A stretch of DNA of 64,000 bases from Mucilaginibacter limnophilus. Lineage in GTDB: Bacteria; Bacteroidota; Bacteroidia; Sphingobacteriales; Sphingobacteriaceae. Shown piece after piece: positions 7,847-16,590 of this stretch. The position numbers and the translations under genes are program-made. Below the pieces are notes generated by a model that saw only the letters and a list, made by a program, of their open reading frames with translations, did not search any database and had not been told where the DNA came from. The DNA is taken from positions 1-64,000 of the forward strand of contig NZ_SACK01000010.1 in the NCBI RefSeq assembly GCF_004005815.1, in the 5' to 3' direction. How positions within the stretch are numbered: position 1 is the first letter of the stretch; every line of letters begins with the position of its first letter.

Positions 7847-8974
7847 ATGTTTAAACCTATCACTTTATTTATTACGGTTCTGCTTATCGCTTTAGCCGGT
7901 AATAATAGTCTGGCTCAAACTAACAAGAACATTTTAGGCGATTGGAAAGAAGTAAAACGGATAACCAAATCCGGCGCTAAAGTGCCCGATGGCAGAATGG
8001 GTTTCTCTTTTTATACGAATAATACGTTTATCAATAAGCAAGGCTTTTTTCGCCATGATGCTAAAAGTAACGTCTTTTTAGGGAACACTGCCAAATATGT
8101 AATTACGGGTAATAGCCTGAAGGTATACAGTCCGGAAAAGAAAGCAGCTGATATTCTTAAAATTTATAAATTATCAAAAGACAGCCTGATTATCGGCATA
8201 GATGAAGAAAAGATCATTTTTGCACGATACAAGAGTTATGTTAATCAATCGCCGGAGTTTGACAGGATCGTACTATCAACAACTGGCTGCTATGGGGAAT
8301 GTCCTTCAATGAAGATCAGCATTGATAAAACGGGCTTATTATTATTTCAAGGTGACTCGTACACCACGAAAATTGGTGTGTATCAATCATCGATATCTAA
8401 AGCGCTCTATAAAAAACTGCAGGACAGCTTCCGTGTAATCGACTTTAAAACGTTAAAGTCAAAATATTCCGCCAATTGGACAGACGACGAAACCATATCC
8501 GTATCATTTATTAAAAACGGACATATCTATAAAACTGTGAATGATTATGGAGGAGTGGCTCCGGCCGAATTTACATGGGCTTATCCAGCTTTACGATACT
8601 TGTACCAGAAAGTTAATCTAAAAAAAGTTCAATATCATACGCTTTTAGGAGGCTACATAAGCAGACGTATAAAAAAGGGGAATAAAATATTAGATATCAG
8701 CAAATCTGAAGTGTATCTGCTTAATGAATACCTGCGCAAAGGAAAAATTATACTGGGTAAAGTAACCGACGGCTACTTCATTGATATCTACAATGCCGAC
8801 GGAAAAGTAGTCAAAAAAGTTATAACTGATGGCAGATATTACTCTTTTATCAGGAATGGTAAAGTCGTCACTATCGACATTGGTTTCGAATTTGTCAGGG
8901 ACGTAGAAAAGTTTCACCAATGGCGAAAGGTAATCGAAAACGACCGACATCAATTGCTTGCCTCTCCTTTGTGA
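7847..8974 (+). CDS. Exported protein with lipocalin-like and DUF6438 domains
   Basis: A 375-residue protein with a signal peptide (MFKPITLFITVLLIALAGNNSLAQ). Residues 28-125 resemble a lipocalin-like domain (ILGDWKEVKRI, SFYTNNTF). Residues 135-250 look like DUF6438, with its hallmark STTGCYGECPSMKISIDKTG and two close Cys. The last 110 residues are unassigned. The function is unknown; it is probably periplasmic or surface-bound. It is the last gene of the unit 5915-8974, and converges with the cystathionine beta-synthase gene 40 bases later. Confidence 0.65.
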   Translation: MFKPITLFITVLLIALAGNNSLAQTNKNILGDWKEVKRITKSGAKVPDGRMGFSFYTNNTFINKQGFFRHDAKSNVFLGNTAKYVITGNSLKVYSPEKKAADILKIYKLSKDSLIIGIDEEKIIFARYKSYVNQSPEFDRIVLSTTGCYGECPSMKISIDKTGLLLFQGDSYTTKIGVYQSSISKALYKKLQDSFRVIDFKTLKSKYSANWTDDETISVSFIKNGHIYKTVNDYGGVAPAEFTWAYPALRYLYQKVNLKKVQYHTLLGGYISRRIKKGNKILDISKSEVYLLNEYLRKGKIILGKVTDGYFIDIYNADGKVVKKVITDGRYYSFIRNGKVVTIDIGFEFVRDVEKFHQWRKVIENDRHQLLASPL

Positions 8975-9014
8975 TGCGATACCGCCTGAATTCAATTACC
9001 TAAACGCACGATAC

Positions 9015-10376
9015 CTACGCCGATATTGCGTTTATGATATCATATTGCGTAATAATCTCAGGGTTGCCATTTTCATCTGTCACCAGCACGGCAATGTTCT
9101 CCTTGTTGATCATTGACGAAATTTTGTCAATCGATGTGTTTAAATCAACATACGGGAACGGCGCGGTGGTGATGTTTTGTACCGGTTGTGATTTCAGGGC
9201 GGGGTTTTCCAGTAACGCGTCAAGTATATCGCTTTCGGTTATTTTGCCTATAATGCTCCCTTGCTGGGTAACCGGTATCTGCGAGATATTCATGCTTTTG
9301 ATGGTATTTATCGCTTCGATAACGGTTTTTTCACTATCGATGGTAATTATTTCAGCGCTTTCTTTTTTAGCGATAATATCACGTGCGGTAAGCTTATCGT
9401 CCTTAAGGAAACCGTGATCGCGCAACCAATCTTCATTGTACATTTTACCCATGTAACGTGAGCCATGGTCGGGGAAGATCACTACAACCACATCACCTTC
9501 TTTAAACCTGTCTTTCATTTGCAGCAAGCCGGCCACAGCTGCACCTGTAGAGTTTCCTGCGAAAATGCCTTCTTTACGGGCAATCTCGCGGGTCATTAAA
9601 GCAGCATCTTTATCAGTTACTTTTTCAAAGTAGTCTATTAGGTTAAAATCTACGTTCTGCGGAAGAAAGTCTTCGCCGATACCTTCGGTGATGTATGGAT
9701 AGATCTCGTTCTTATCAAAAATACCGGTTTCTTTGTATTTCTTGAATACCGAGCCATACGTATCAATACCTAAAACCTGTATGTTCGGGTTCTTTTCTTT
9801 CAAATACCTTGCAGAGCCTGAAATAGTACCGCCGGTACCTACACCGCACACAAGATGCGTGATCTTCCCTTCGGTTTGCTCCCATATCTCCGGGCCGGTT
9901 TGCTCATAGTTTGCCTGTGAGTTCGACAGGTTATCATACTGATTTGGTTTCCATGAGTTGGGAACTTCTTTTTCCAAACGGGAAGAAACCGAGTAATATG
10001 AACGCGGATCCTCCGGATCAACGTTGGTTGGGCAAACAACTACCTCGGCGCCAAAAGCACGCAGGGCGTCAAACTTCTCTTTCGATTGCTTATCGGTACT
10101 GGCAAAAATACATTTATACCCTTTTATTACAGCGGCTATAGCCAAGCCCATACCGGTATTGCCCGAAGTGCCTTCAATAATGGTACCGCCCGGTTTAAGC
10201 TTACCGCTTTTCTCGGCATCCTCTATCATTTTAAGCGCCATACGGTCCTTAATTGAGTTACCCGGATTGGTCGTCTCAATTTTTGCCAGTACCGTTGCCG
10301 GTATATCTTTTGCCACTTTGTTAAGCTTAACAAGCGGCGTATTGCCTATAGTTTCGAGAATGTTGTTATACCACAT
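9015..10376 (-). CDS. Cystathionine beta-synthase with C-terminal CBS pair
   Basis: A PLP-dependent enzyme of the cysteine synthase fold, 453 residues. The PLP lysine is K43 in NPGNSIKDRM; GTSGNTGMGLA (phosphate of substrate) and GVGTGGTISG (PLP phosphate loop) are present. Residues 335-453 are a pair of CBS domains, the regulatory module that binds adenosyl compounds such as SAM in animal enzymes. This architecture, without an N-terminal haem domain, indicates cystathionine beta-synthase (homocysteine plus serine) rather than plain cysteine synthase, although some bacterial members use O-acetylserine. It is a single gene on the minus strand. Confidence 0.88.
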   Translation of the reverse strand: MWYNNILETIGNTPLVKLNKVAKDIPATVLAKIETTNPGNSIKDRMALKMIEDAEKSGKLKPGGTIIEGTSGNTGMGLAIAAVIKGYKCIFASTDKQSKEKFDALRAFGAEVVVCPTNVDPEDPRSYYSVSSRLEKEVPNSWKPNQYDNLSNSQANYEQTGPEIWEQTEGKITHLVCGVGTGGTISGSARYLKEKNPNIQVLGIDTYGSVFKKYKETGIFDKNEIYPYITEGIGEDFLPQNVDFNLIDYFEKVTDKDAALMTREIARKEGIFAGNSTGAAVAGLLQMKDRFKEGDVVVVIFPDHGSRYMGKMYNEDWLRDHGFLKDDKLTARDIIAKKESAEIITIDSEKTVIEAINTIKSMNISQIPVTQQGSIIGKITESDILDALLENPALKSQPVQNITTAPFPYVDLNTSIDKISSMINKENIAVLVTDENGNPEIITQYDIINAISA

Positions 10377-10497
10377 ACGTTCAGGGAATATTTTGTATAG
10401 CTACGCTATAGATTTAATCAAATTTGTTACCGGTAAAAATAGCTTTCTGCCTTAAATAAATCAGTATTTTAATTCAAAAAGCTAATGACATCCCCTG

Positions 10498-11361
10498 TTA
10501 AAATATCAGGTGCTTTACGGTAAGGCCTTTATTGATCAGTTGTTTTAACGATTCGATGCCTATTTTCAAATGCGTTTCTACATAACCCTCGGTGACTTTT
10601 GAGTCGCTTTCGGTAGTTTTTACGCCTTCGGGTATCATTGGTTGATCAGATACTAACAGCAGTGCCCCGGTTGGTATCTTGTTGGCAAAGCCGGTGGTAA
10701 AGATGGTAGCTGTTTCCATATCTATTGCCATGGCCCGCAGTTTTTTAAGGTATTGCTTAAACTCTTTGTCGTGCTCCCACACCCGGCGGTTGGTGGTATA
10801 GCAAGTGCCTGTACGGTAATCAAGCGAAAAATCACGTATGGTGGTTGATATTGCCTTTTGCAGCGCGAAAGCCGGCAGCGCGGGCACCTCTGGTGGCAGG
10901 TAATCGTTTGATGTACCCTCCCCCCTAATGGCCGCAATGGGCAATATCAGGTCGCCTACGTTTGTCGTTTTTTTCAATCCGCCGCATTTCCCCAAAAAAA
11001 CCACGGCTTTTGGTTTAATGGCCGTAAGCAGGTCCATCACCGTAGCCGCAACGGGGCTACCCATACCAAAGTTTATAATAGTAATGTTATCGGCCGTTAC
11101 GCTTTGCATAGGCTTATCTAAACCCATAACAGGTGCGTCATTATTCCATTGTGAAAACAGCTGTATGTATTTTGAAAAATTAGTCAGGATTATGTATTCG
11201 CCAAACTGGTTAAGCGGCCGGCCAGTATAACGCGGCAGCCAGTTATCAACTATGGCTTCTTTGGTTTTTAAGCCTTTTCTGATAGGGGTTTGTACCTCTT
11301 TAACCTTTTTTGCCTTCTCTACTATTTCTTCGTCTTTTTTAATGGTTATTTCCTCATTCAT
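10498..11361 (-). CDS. amn: AMP nucleosidase
   Basis: A 287-residue enzyme of the nucleoside phosphorylase fold that splits AMP to adenine and ribose 5-phosphate. Key stretches are INFGMGSPVAATVMDLL, FLGKCGGLKKTTNVGDLILP and AIDMETATIF, matching the short Bacteroidota AMP nucleosidases. I place the start at 11361 (MNEEITIKK), because it is preceded by AAAGGAGAAAG, an unusually good Shine-Dalgarno for this phylum. An upstream in-frame ATG at 11460 lies in a dispersed palindrome and would add 33 residues with no family support. It is cytoplasmic and monocistronic by position. Confidence 0.85.
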   Translation of the reverse strand: MNEEITIKKDEEIVEKAKKVKEVQTPIRKGLKTKEAIVDNWLPRYTGRPLNQFGEYIILTNFSKYIQLFSQWNNDAPVMGLDKPMQSVTADNITIINFGMGSPVAATVMDLLTAIKPKAVVFLGKCGGLKKTTNVGDLILPIAAIRGEGTSNDYLPPEVPALPAFALQKAISTTIRDFSLDYRTGTCYTTNRRVWEHDKEFKQYLKKLRAMAIDMETATIFTTGFANKIPTGALLLVSDQPMIPEGVKTTESDSKVTEGYVETHLKIGIESLKQLINKGLTVKHLIF

Positions 11362-11416
11362 ATCTTTCTCCTTTCTATTTATTGAGTTATGTTGATGGCA
11401 ATCGGTTTGTTGAATT

Positions 11417-11508
11417 GTCATTTCGACGAGGTGCGAGGAGAAATCTTTTTCTACATGCATTCACGCATAACCCGCTTTTAAAAGATTTCTCCCTACCGTT
11501 GAAATGAC
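11417..11508. repeat. Dispersed palindrome, family B (copy 2)
   Basis: Arms GTCATTTCGA...GGAGAAATCTTTT and AAAAGATTTCTCC...TTGAAATGAC face each other across about 25 bases. It lies in the 5' region of the AMP nucleosidase gene and is followed by a TTAACTACTTAACCAAATCA-type AT-rich run. Confidence 0.75.
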
Positions 11509-11583
11509 ATGGGTGTTTAACTACTTAACCAAATCAACTTAATCAACTACTTACTAATTTCACCACCCCTTTTATACAGCAAA

Positions 11584-11604
11584 CCCCGGCATTTTGGGCC
11601 GGGG
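11584..11604 (-). terminator. Hairpin downstream of clpX
   Basis: CCCCGGC and GCCGGGG pair around a short loop 46 bases after the clpX stop. The T-tract on the minus strand is short (TTT). Confidence 0.6.
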
Positions 11605-11649
11605 CGCTTTGTTATTTAATAAAGATAGCTTTATGCTATGTTGTTTTTG

Positions 11650-12888
11650 TTAAGCTACCTTTAATTTTTTAAGGTCCGATTTTTCAAACTTCTCGCGGGC
11701 GTACTCTAGCGTTACATTCAATTCTTTCACATCTTTTTTCGATGGGAACTCAAACATAGCGTCTATCATTATCGCTTCGCATATCGAGCGCAGGCCCCTG
11801 GCTCCTAACTTAAATTCCATTGCCTTGTCAACAATAAAATCAAGCACTTCATCATCAAACTCAAGCTTAACACCTTCGTAGTCAAACAGCTTTTTGTACT
11901 GTTTAAGCAGCGAGTTTTTAGGCTCGGTAAGTATGTTGTGAAGGGCATCCCTGTCAAGCGGGTTAAGGTATGTAAGCACCGGCAAACGGCCAATCAGCTC
12001 AGGTATCAAACCAAACGACTTCAAATCCTGCGGAGTAATGTACCTGTATAAGTTTTTCAGATCAACCTCTGCATCATCGCGTTTCATTTTATAGCCAACG
12101 GTTTGCGTACGCAGCCTGTTAGCTATTTTACGCTCGATACCGTCAAATGCTCCGCCACATATAAACAAGATGTTGCTGGTATTAACGGTGATCATCTTCT
12201 GATCAGGGTGCTTGCGGCCACCCTGAGGCGGTACATTCACCATGGTACCTTCTAAAATTTTAAGCAAGGCTTGCTGTACACCTTCGCCGCTAACATCGCG
12301 GGTGATGGATGCATTATCGCTTTTGCGGGCAATCTTGTCCACCTCGTCAATGTAAACTATTCCACGCTCGGCAGCAGCTACATCATAATCGGCAGCCTGC
12401 AACAGGCGGGTAAGTATGCTTTCCACGTCTTCACCCACATAACCGGCTTCAGTAAGTACGGTGGCATCGCAAATACAAAACGGCACGTTGAGTACCTTAC
12501 CCAGCGTTTTAGCCAACAAAGTTTTACCTGTGCCGGTTTCGCCTACCATAATGATATTTGATTTCTCTATCTCTATCTCGTCTTTATCCACACGCTGGTT
12601 AAGGCGTTTGTAGTGGTTATATACGGCTACCGACAGGATTTTCTTAGCGTCGTCCTGACCGATGATATACTGATCGAGATGTGTTTTTATTTCATTAGGC
12701 TTTAATACCGATGGCGCCGATGGTGATGATTTCACCTTACGTACCTTCAGCTCTTCGGCGAGTATTTCGTTAGCCTGGTTAACGCACTTATCACAAATAT
12801 GCGCGTCCAAACCCGCTATCAGCATCAGGCTATCCTGCTTTCCTGCCCCGCAAAACGAACACCTGATCTCCTTGCTGTTTTTCGTCAT
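11650..12888 (-). CDS. clpX: ATP-dependent protease unfoldase ClpX
   Basis: The 412-residue AAA+ unfoldase recognises substrates, unfolds them with ATP and feeds them to ClpP. The N-terminal zinc-binding domain has C10, C13, C32 and C35 (CSFC...CDKC). Walker A is GETGTGKT at 116-123, Walker B is VYIDEVDK, and the RKH pore loop is in GGRKHPDQ. The ClpP-docking IGF loop seems to read VGY (RTQTVGYKM), a variant at the usual position. It follows clpP by 84 bases in the order tig-clpP-clpX, as in many bacteria, and a hairpin follows its stop. Confidence 0.96.
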   Translation of the reverse strand: MTKNSKEIRCSFCGAGKQDSLMLIAGLDAHICDKCVNQANEILAEELKVRKVKSSPSAPSVLKPNEIKTHLDQYIIGQDDAKKILSVAVYNHYKRLNQRVDKDEIEIEKSNIIMVGETGTGKTLLAKTLGKVLNVPFCICDATVLTEAGYVGEDVESILTRLLQAADYDVAAAERGIVYIDEVDKIARKSDNASITRDVSGEGVQQALLKILEGTMVNVPPQGGRKHPDQKMITVNTSNILFICGGAFDGIERKIANRLRTQTVGYKMKRDDAEVDLKNLYRYITPQDLKSFGLIPELIGRLPVLTYLNPLDRDALHNILTEPKNSLLKQYKKLFDYEGVKLEFDDEVLDFIVDKAMEFKLGARGLRSICEAIMIDAMFEFPSKKDVKELNVTLEYAREKFEKSDLKKLKVA

Positions 12889-12972
12889 TGTTTCTGCTTA
12901 AATTAATTAACTAAAATAGTCAATAATTCCTTTATCTACAAACGGCATAGCCCGCTTGTTTACTTTATGTTA

Positions 12973-13680
12973 TTATTTTTTTGGATTAGTACCGCGCAAT
13001 ACTTCGTCAATCATACCAAACTCTTTGGCTTCGTCGGCAATCATCCAGTGGTCACGGTCAGACGCTTCCCAAACTTTCTCGTATGAGGCTCCGCTATGAT
13101 CAGCAATTATCTGGTACAATTCTTTTTTCAGTTTGGTAATCTCATGGTAAGTGATCTCGATATCCGATTGCTGACCTTGCGCACCACCTGATGGCTGGTG
13201 AATCATCACCCTTGAATGCGGCAACGCTGCCCTTTTACCTGCTGTACCTGCGCACAGTAACACGGCGCCCATTGATGCGGCCATACCTGTACAAATTGTA
13301 GCTACGTCGTTTGATATAAACTGCATAGTGTCATAAATACCCAAGCCCGCATATACTGAACCACCCGGAGAATTGATATAGATCTGGATGTCGCGTTTGG
13401 CGTCTGCCGATTGAAGGAACAGCAGCTGCGCCTGGATAATGTTGGCAATACTGTCATAAATAGCGTCGCCAAGGAAAATGATACGGTCCATCATCAAACG
13501 TGAGAACACGTCCATTTGCGCTACGTTAAGCTGACGCTCTTCTATGATGTAGGGTGTCATACCGGTAGGTACGTTCATACCCGGTACGCCTGCGATAAAT
13601 TTATCTACATGAAGGCTGTTAATACGGTGGTGTTTAACAGCATATTTTCTGAATTCGTTTTTATCTGGAATACTGCTCAT
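12973..13680 (-). CDS. clpP: ATP-dependent Clp protease proteolytic subunit
   Basis: Serine protease subunit of the ClpXP complex. The nucleophile is S136 in TGMAASMGAVLL and the general base H161 in RVMIHQPSGG; the acid lies in the ASDRDHWM segment. The protein has 235 residues, some 30-40 longer at the N-terminus than E. coli ClpP; this region (MSSIPDKNEFRKYAVKHHRI) has no signal peptide and may be a propeptide, with maturation before TPYIIEERQ. The downstream clpX is on the same strand. Confidence 0.95.
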   Translation of the reverse strand: MSSIPDKNEFRKYAVKHHRINSLHVDKFIAGVPGMNVPTGMTPYIIEERQLNVAQMDVFSRLMMDRIIFLGDAIYDSIANIIQAQLLFLQSADAKRDIQIYINSPGGSVYAGLGIYDTMQFISNDVATICTGMAASMGAVLLCAGTAGKRAALPHSRVMIHQPSGGAQGQQSDIEITYHEITKLKKELYQIIADHSGASYEKVWEASDRDHWMIADEAKEFGMIDEVLRGTNPKK

Positions 13681-13797
13681 TTGTTGTTGTATGTTATAAA
13701 TGTAAAACGGTTAAATATATACTTTTTTGTTGAATGCTTATTTGGAGATAAAGTTTAATAAAAGTCAAAATAGATAGGAAGTAATGTACTCACGATT

Positions 13798-13997
13798 GTC
13801 ATGCTGAGGAACGAAGCATCTATCGGCAAACAGATCCTTCACTACGTTCAGGATGGCAATTTTTCAAACGGTCATGCTGAACTTGTTTCAGCATCCCACA
13901 TGCTAAGCGATCGGACTGTTCTGAGAGATCCCGAAACAAGTTCGGGATGACGTTGATAACAGCATGTGTAAAGATTGCATCGTTTCTCGTAATGACG
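13798..13997. repeat. Cluster of three dispersed repeat elements
   Basis: Element one (13798-13857) runs from GTCATGCTGAGGAACGAAGC to CTACGTTCAGGATGGC. Element two (13870-13951) runs from GGTCATGCTGAACTTGTTTC to CGAAACAAGTTCGGGATGAC. Element three (about 13970-13997) is a half copy, AGATTGCATCG...CTCGTAATGACG, related to the palindrome in front of lysA. Confidence 0.7.
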
Positions 13998-14025
13998 CTT
14001 TATTAATGGATCATTTGCTATAAAA

Positions 14026-14058
14026 CACCAAAAGCAACCTTTTGAGTTGCTTTTGGTG
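14026..14058 (-). terminator. Terminator of tig
   Basis: A perfect 13-base stem, CACCAAAAGCAAC with GTTGCTTTTGGTG, lies 20 bases after the tig stop, followed on the minus strand by TTTTA. It separates tig from clpP transcriptionally. Confidence 0.8.
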
Positions 14059-14077
14059 AATAATATGTGGGTTAACC

Positions 14078-15421
14078 TTACAGCTTCGCGAACTCGCTGC
14101 GGGTAATTTCCTTGTTATCTAAGGTAACTACGCTTTTTATGTAGTCGAACACTTTTAACGCTTTTACCTCTTCAAAAATGCGGTTAGCATTCTCTTTGTT
14201 TTGCAGGTATTGTACGGTGTACTGGCCAAGCTGTTCCTCTGTCAAAGGTTGCGGGCTGTACATCCTGAACTGCGCGTCAAGGCGTTGTTTTGCTACCGAA
14301 AATACTTCGTCGTATTTTATTTCGATGTTGTTATCCTTAATGATCTTGTTTTCGATCAAAGTCCATTTAAGGTTTTTTGCAAAATCGCCGTAACCACCTT
14401 CAAGTTCTTCGTTGCTCAATTTTTCGTTGGTGGCTTTTAACCAGCGTTTCAAAAACTCGTCAGGAAGGGCGAAATCAACTTTGCTTAAAGCATAGTTGTA
14501 TATTTCATCCTGAAGTTTGCGCTCGGCATCCTGTTGCAGCATGCTTTCCTGCTCTTCGGTAATTTTTGCTTTAAACTCCTCTTCGGTAGTTACGGTACCT
14601 TCACCAAATAATTTGTCAAAGAACTCCTGGTTCAGGTCGCTTTCCTCTAAACGGTTAACATTCTTAACTGTCAGGCGGAAGTTCGATTTAAGGTCGGCAG
14701 CAGTTTCCTCATCAATTTTTAACAGGCCTGCAACTTTAGCCGCGTCGTTTCCGAAAGCTTTCTGGATATCCAGTACTACTGTATCATCTTTTTTCAAACC
14801 GATAAGCGAAGCTTTGATCGCCTCGTCGCTTATCTGCTCTAAACGTACTGATGTAGTTTCGTTAATACCTTCATCAAAAACACTACCATCCGGCGAAAGC
14901 TGCTCTAATTGCGCGTAAAGCACGTCACCATCTGCCGATAAGTCAGGGTTTGTCATTTTGCCATAGGCACGACGGATATTTTTTACACGTTCAGCAAGGG
15001 TTTCTTCATCTACGCTGATCACGTATTGAGTAAGTTTATCCTGCGAGGTGAAGTCAAGATTAAACTGAGGCGCTAAACCTACTTCGTAGTTAAATTCGAA
15101 GTTGTCGTTAAAATCCCAGTTGTATTCTTTTTTATCATCAACTTTAGGCAACGGCTGACCTAAAACTTCCAGTTTTTGCTCGTCGATATAGTTGTTCAGG
15201 CTATCAGACAACAGGTTGTTTATTTCATCAACCAGGATGCTTTTGCCGTACATTTTTTTGATGTGGCCGGCGGGTACCATACCGGGGCGGAAACCCGGAA
15301 GCTTCGCTTTTTTTGCATGGTCTTTTATAGCTTTATCAACACGCGGCTGATAATCTTCAGGATTGATGTTTATAGTTAAAACGGCGTTCAGGTTGTCAAC
15401 TTGTTCCTGTGTGATGTTCAT
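14078..15421 (-). CDS. tig: Trigger factor, ribosome-bound chaperone
   Basis: A 447-residue chaperone that binds the ribosome near the exit tunnel and shields nascent chains. The N-terminal domain carries the ribosome-binding signature as GFRPGMVPAGHIKKMYG (residues about 43-59). The middle part corresponds to the PPIase-like domain and is weakly conserved, as expected in Bacteroidota, and the rest is the long helical C-terminal arm domain. The gene stands upstream of clpP and clpX but is separated from them by a terminator and repeats. Confidence 0.92.
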   Translation of the reverse strand: MNITQEQVDNLNAVLTININPEDYQPRVDKAIKDHAKKAKLPGFRPGMVPAGHIKKMYGKSILVDEINNLLSDSLNNYIDEQKLEVLGQPLPKVDDKKEYNWDFNDNFEFNYEVGLAPQFNLDFTSQDKLTQYVISVDEETLAERVKNIRRAYGKMTNPDLSADGDVLYAQLEQLSPDGSVFDEGINETTSVRLEQISDEAIKASLIGLKKDDTVVLDIQKAFGNDAAKVAGLLKIDEETAADLKSNFRLTVKNVNRLEESDLNQEFFDKLFGEGTVTTEEEFKAKITEEQESMLQQDAERKLQDEIYNYALSKVDFALPDEFLKRWLKATNEKLSNEELEGGYGDFAKNLKWTLIENKIIKDNNIEIKYDEVFSVAKQRLDAQFRMYSPQPLTEEQLGQYTVQYLQNKENANRIFEEVKALKVFDYIKSVVTLDNKEITRSEFAKL

Positions 15422-15452
15422 CTTCTTTATAGCTGATATTTAGTTAAACACA

Positions 15453-15478
15453 CAGGGCATGGCAGTTGCCATGCCCTG
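15453..15478 (-). terminator. Hairpin between cytochrome c gene and tig
   Basis: CAGGGCATGGCA pairs with TGCCATGCCCTG across two bases, in the right place to end the cytochrome transcript. The T-rich tail is weak (GTGTGTTTAAC). Confidence 0.6.
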
Positions 15479-15489
15479 ATTTTGAGGCG

Positions 15490-15497
15490 CAAAAGTA
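15490..15497 (-). promoter_or_regulatory. -7 promoter box TACTTTTG for tig
   Basis: Read on the minus strand, CAAAAGTA is TACTTTTG, 68 bases before the tig ATG. No TTTG is visible at -33. Confidence 0.4.
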
Positions 15498-15521
15498 CGA
15501 ATATTTTTGGTTAATACTATG

Positions 15522-16502
15522 TTAATGTTTCACCTGCTGAAATTTTACCACAGGGTTGCTTATCGGTTTAATGGTGCGTAGGTAGGCATATACGGCTGCA
15601 AGGTCGCTTTCTTTCATGTTACCGTATTTCCACCACGGCATAATGGTTTGATATTCGTTGGGCTTAACAGATTGCGGCTGCATATTACCCTCGGCATACT
15701 GCCTGAAACGGTTTACAAACTGCTCCTTTGTCCATGAACCTATGCCGGTATCTTTATCAGGCGTAATGTTTGCCGATTTTAAAACACCGCCCGGTAATTG
15801 GAAGGTTCTGCCGCCGGCGAATTCAAGACCGGCAATGCGGGTTCCTTTATCTTCCTGGCTGTGGCAATCTATACATGATGCGGTTTGCACCAGGTACTGT
15901 CCGTATTTCAGCGTATCACTTTCGGGCGGACGTTTGCCTAAAGTGGCTTTTTGCGGCATGGTGTTCACTATCAGGTTAAGCGGAAAATCAAGCTTATGCG
16001 CAGGGTAAGTTTTTCCTTTAGGCTGAAGTGTGCGGATGTAAGCAATAATAGCATAAATATCCTCGCGATCCATTTTTGAATAAGCCTGCCATGGCATTAT
16101 TGGGAATATGGCCGAACCATCTTTTTTAACGCCTGTGGTAATGGCCCTGAACAGTTCGCCATCGGTGTATTTTTTTATACCTGTAGGCGTAATGTTAGGC
16201 ACATATATTTCACCGGGCAAACCTATGCGGCTGTCAAACACTTCGCCTCCTACGCCAAGCTGGTTACTGTCAATTGGACCGGCAAATTTGCTCCAGTCGC
16301 GGGTGCTATGGCAATCTATACAAACAGCTACGCTATGTGCCAGATACTTTCCGCGGGCTAAACGTTCGGGAGTTAATTCTACTTTGATGTTTTCAGGTTC
16401 GCCTACATCAGGCAGTGCGAAGCTTACATACGAGGCCGCCGAGATAGCGACCACTACTACGAGGATAACAATAATGGCTATCCATTTTAAAAACTTTTTC
16501 AT
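15522..16502 (-). CDS. Membrane-anchored diheme cytochrome c
   Basis: A 326-residue periplasmic electron carrier or dehydrogenase subunit. A single N-terminal membrane segment (about residues 6-29) anchors it. Two haem-binding motifs are present, CIDCH at 61-65 and CIDCH at 210-214, each in a cytochrome c domain; the likely Met axial ligands are in the matching PIMPWQAYSKM and TIMPWWKYGNM. The two halves look like an internal duplication. No redox partner gene is adjacent, so the electron donor and acceptor are unknown. Confidence 0.85.
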   Translation of the reverse strand: MKKFLKWIAIIVILVVVVAISAASYVSFALPDVGEPENIKVELTPERLARGKYLAHSVAVCIDCHSTRDWSKFAGPIDSNQLGVGGEVFDSRIGLPGEIYVPNITPTGIKKYTDGELFRAITTGVKKDGSAIFPIMPWQAYSKMDREDIYAIIAYIRTLQPKGKTYPAHKLDFPLNLIVNTMPQKATLGKRPPESDTLKYGQYLVQTASCIDCHSQEDKGTRIAGLEFAGGRTFQLPGGVLKSANITPDKDTGIGSWTKEQFVNRFRQYAEGNMQPQSVKPNEYQTIMPWWKYGNMKESDLAAVYAYLRTIKPISNPVVKFQQVKH

Positions 16503-16546
16503 TGTGCGGTTTGGTTAATGTAACTAACTACTTTAGTCGGTTACGT

Positions 16547-16577
16547 GCGTCAGGGTGTAAATGCTACACCCTGACGC
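16547..16577 (-). terminator. Strong hairpin after the head-GIN lipoprotein gene
   Basis: The 13-base perfect stem GCGTCAGGGTGTA / TACACCCTGACGC lies 13 bases past the stop at 16591 and before the cytochrome gene. No clear T-tract follows. Confidence 0.6.
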
Positions 16578-16590
16578 AATTTATTGCAGG

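Larger units (their letters stand above)
13681..14077. other. Gene-free spacer between tig and clpP with repeats
   Basis: The 397 bases hold the tig terminator (14026-14058) and three repeat elements in series (13798-13997). The first 115 bases upstream of clpP are AT-rich and should carry its promoter, but I see no clear TAnnTTTG box. Confidence 0.6.

Noticed and set aside
11362..11460. Upstream ATG start for AMP nucleosidase
   Set aside because: It lies inside a family B palindrome and the added residues have no family support; a strong Shine-Dalgarno marks the inner ATG.
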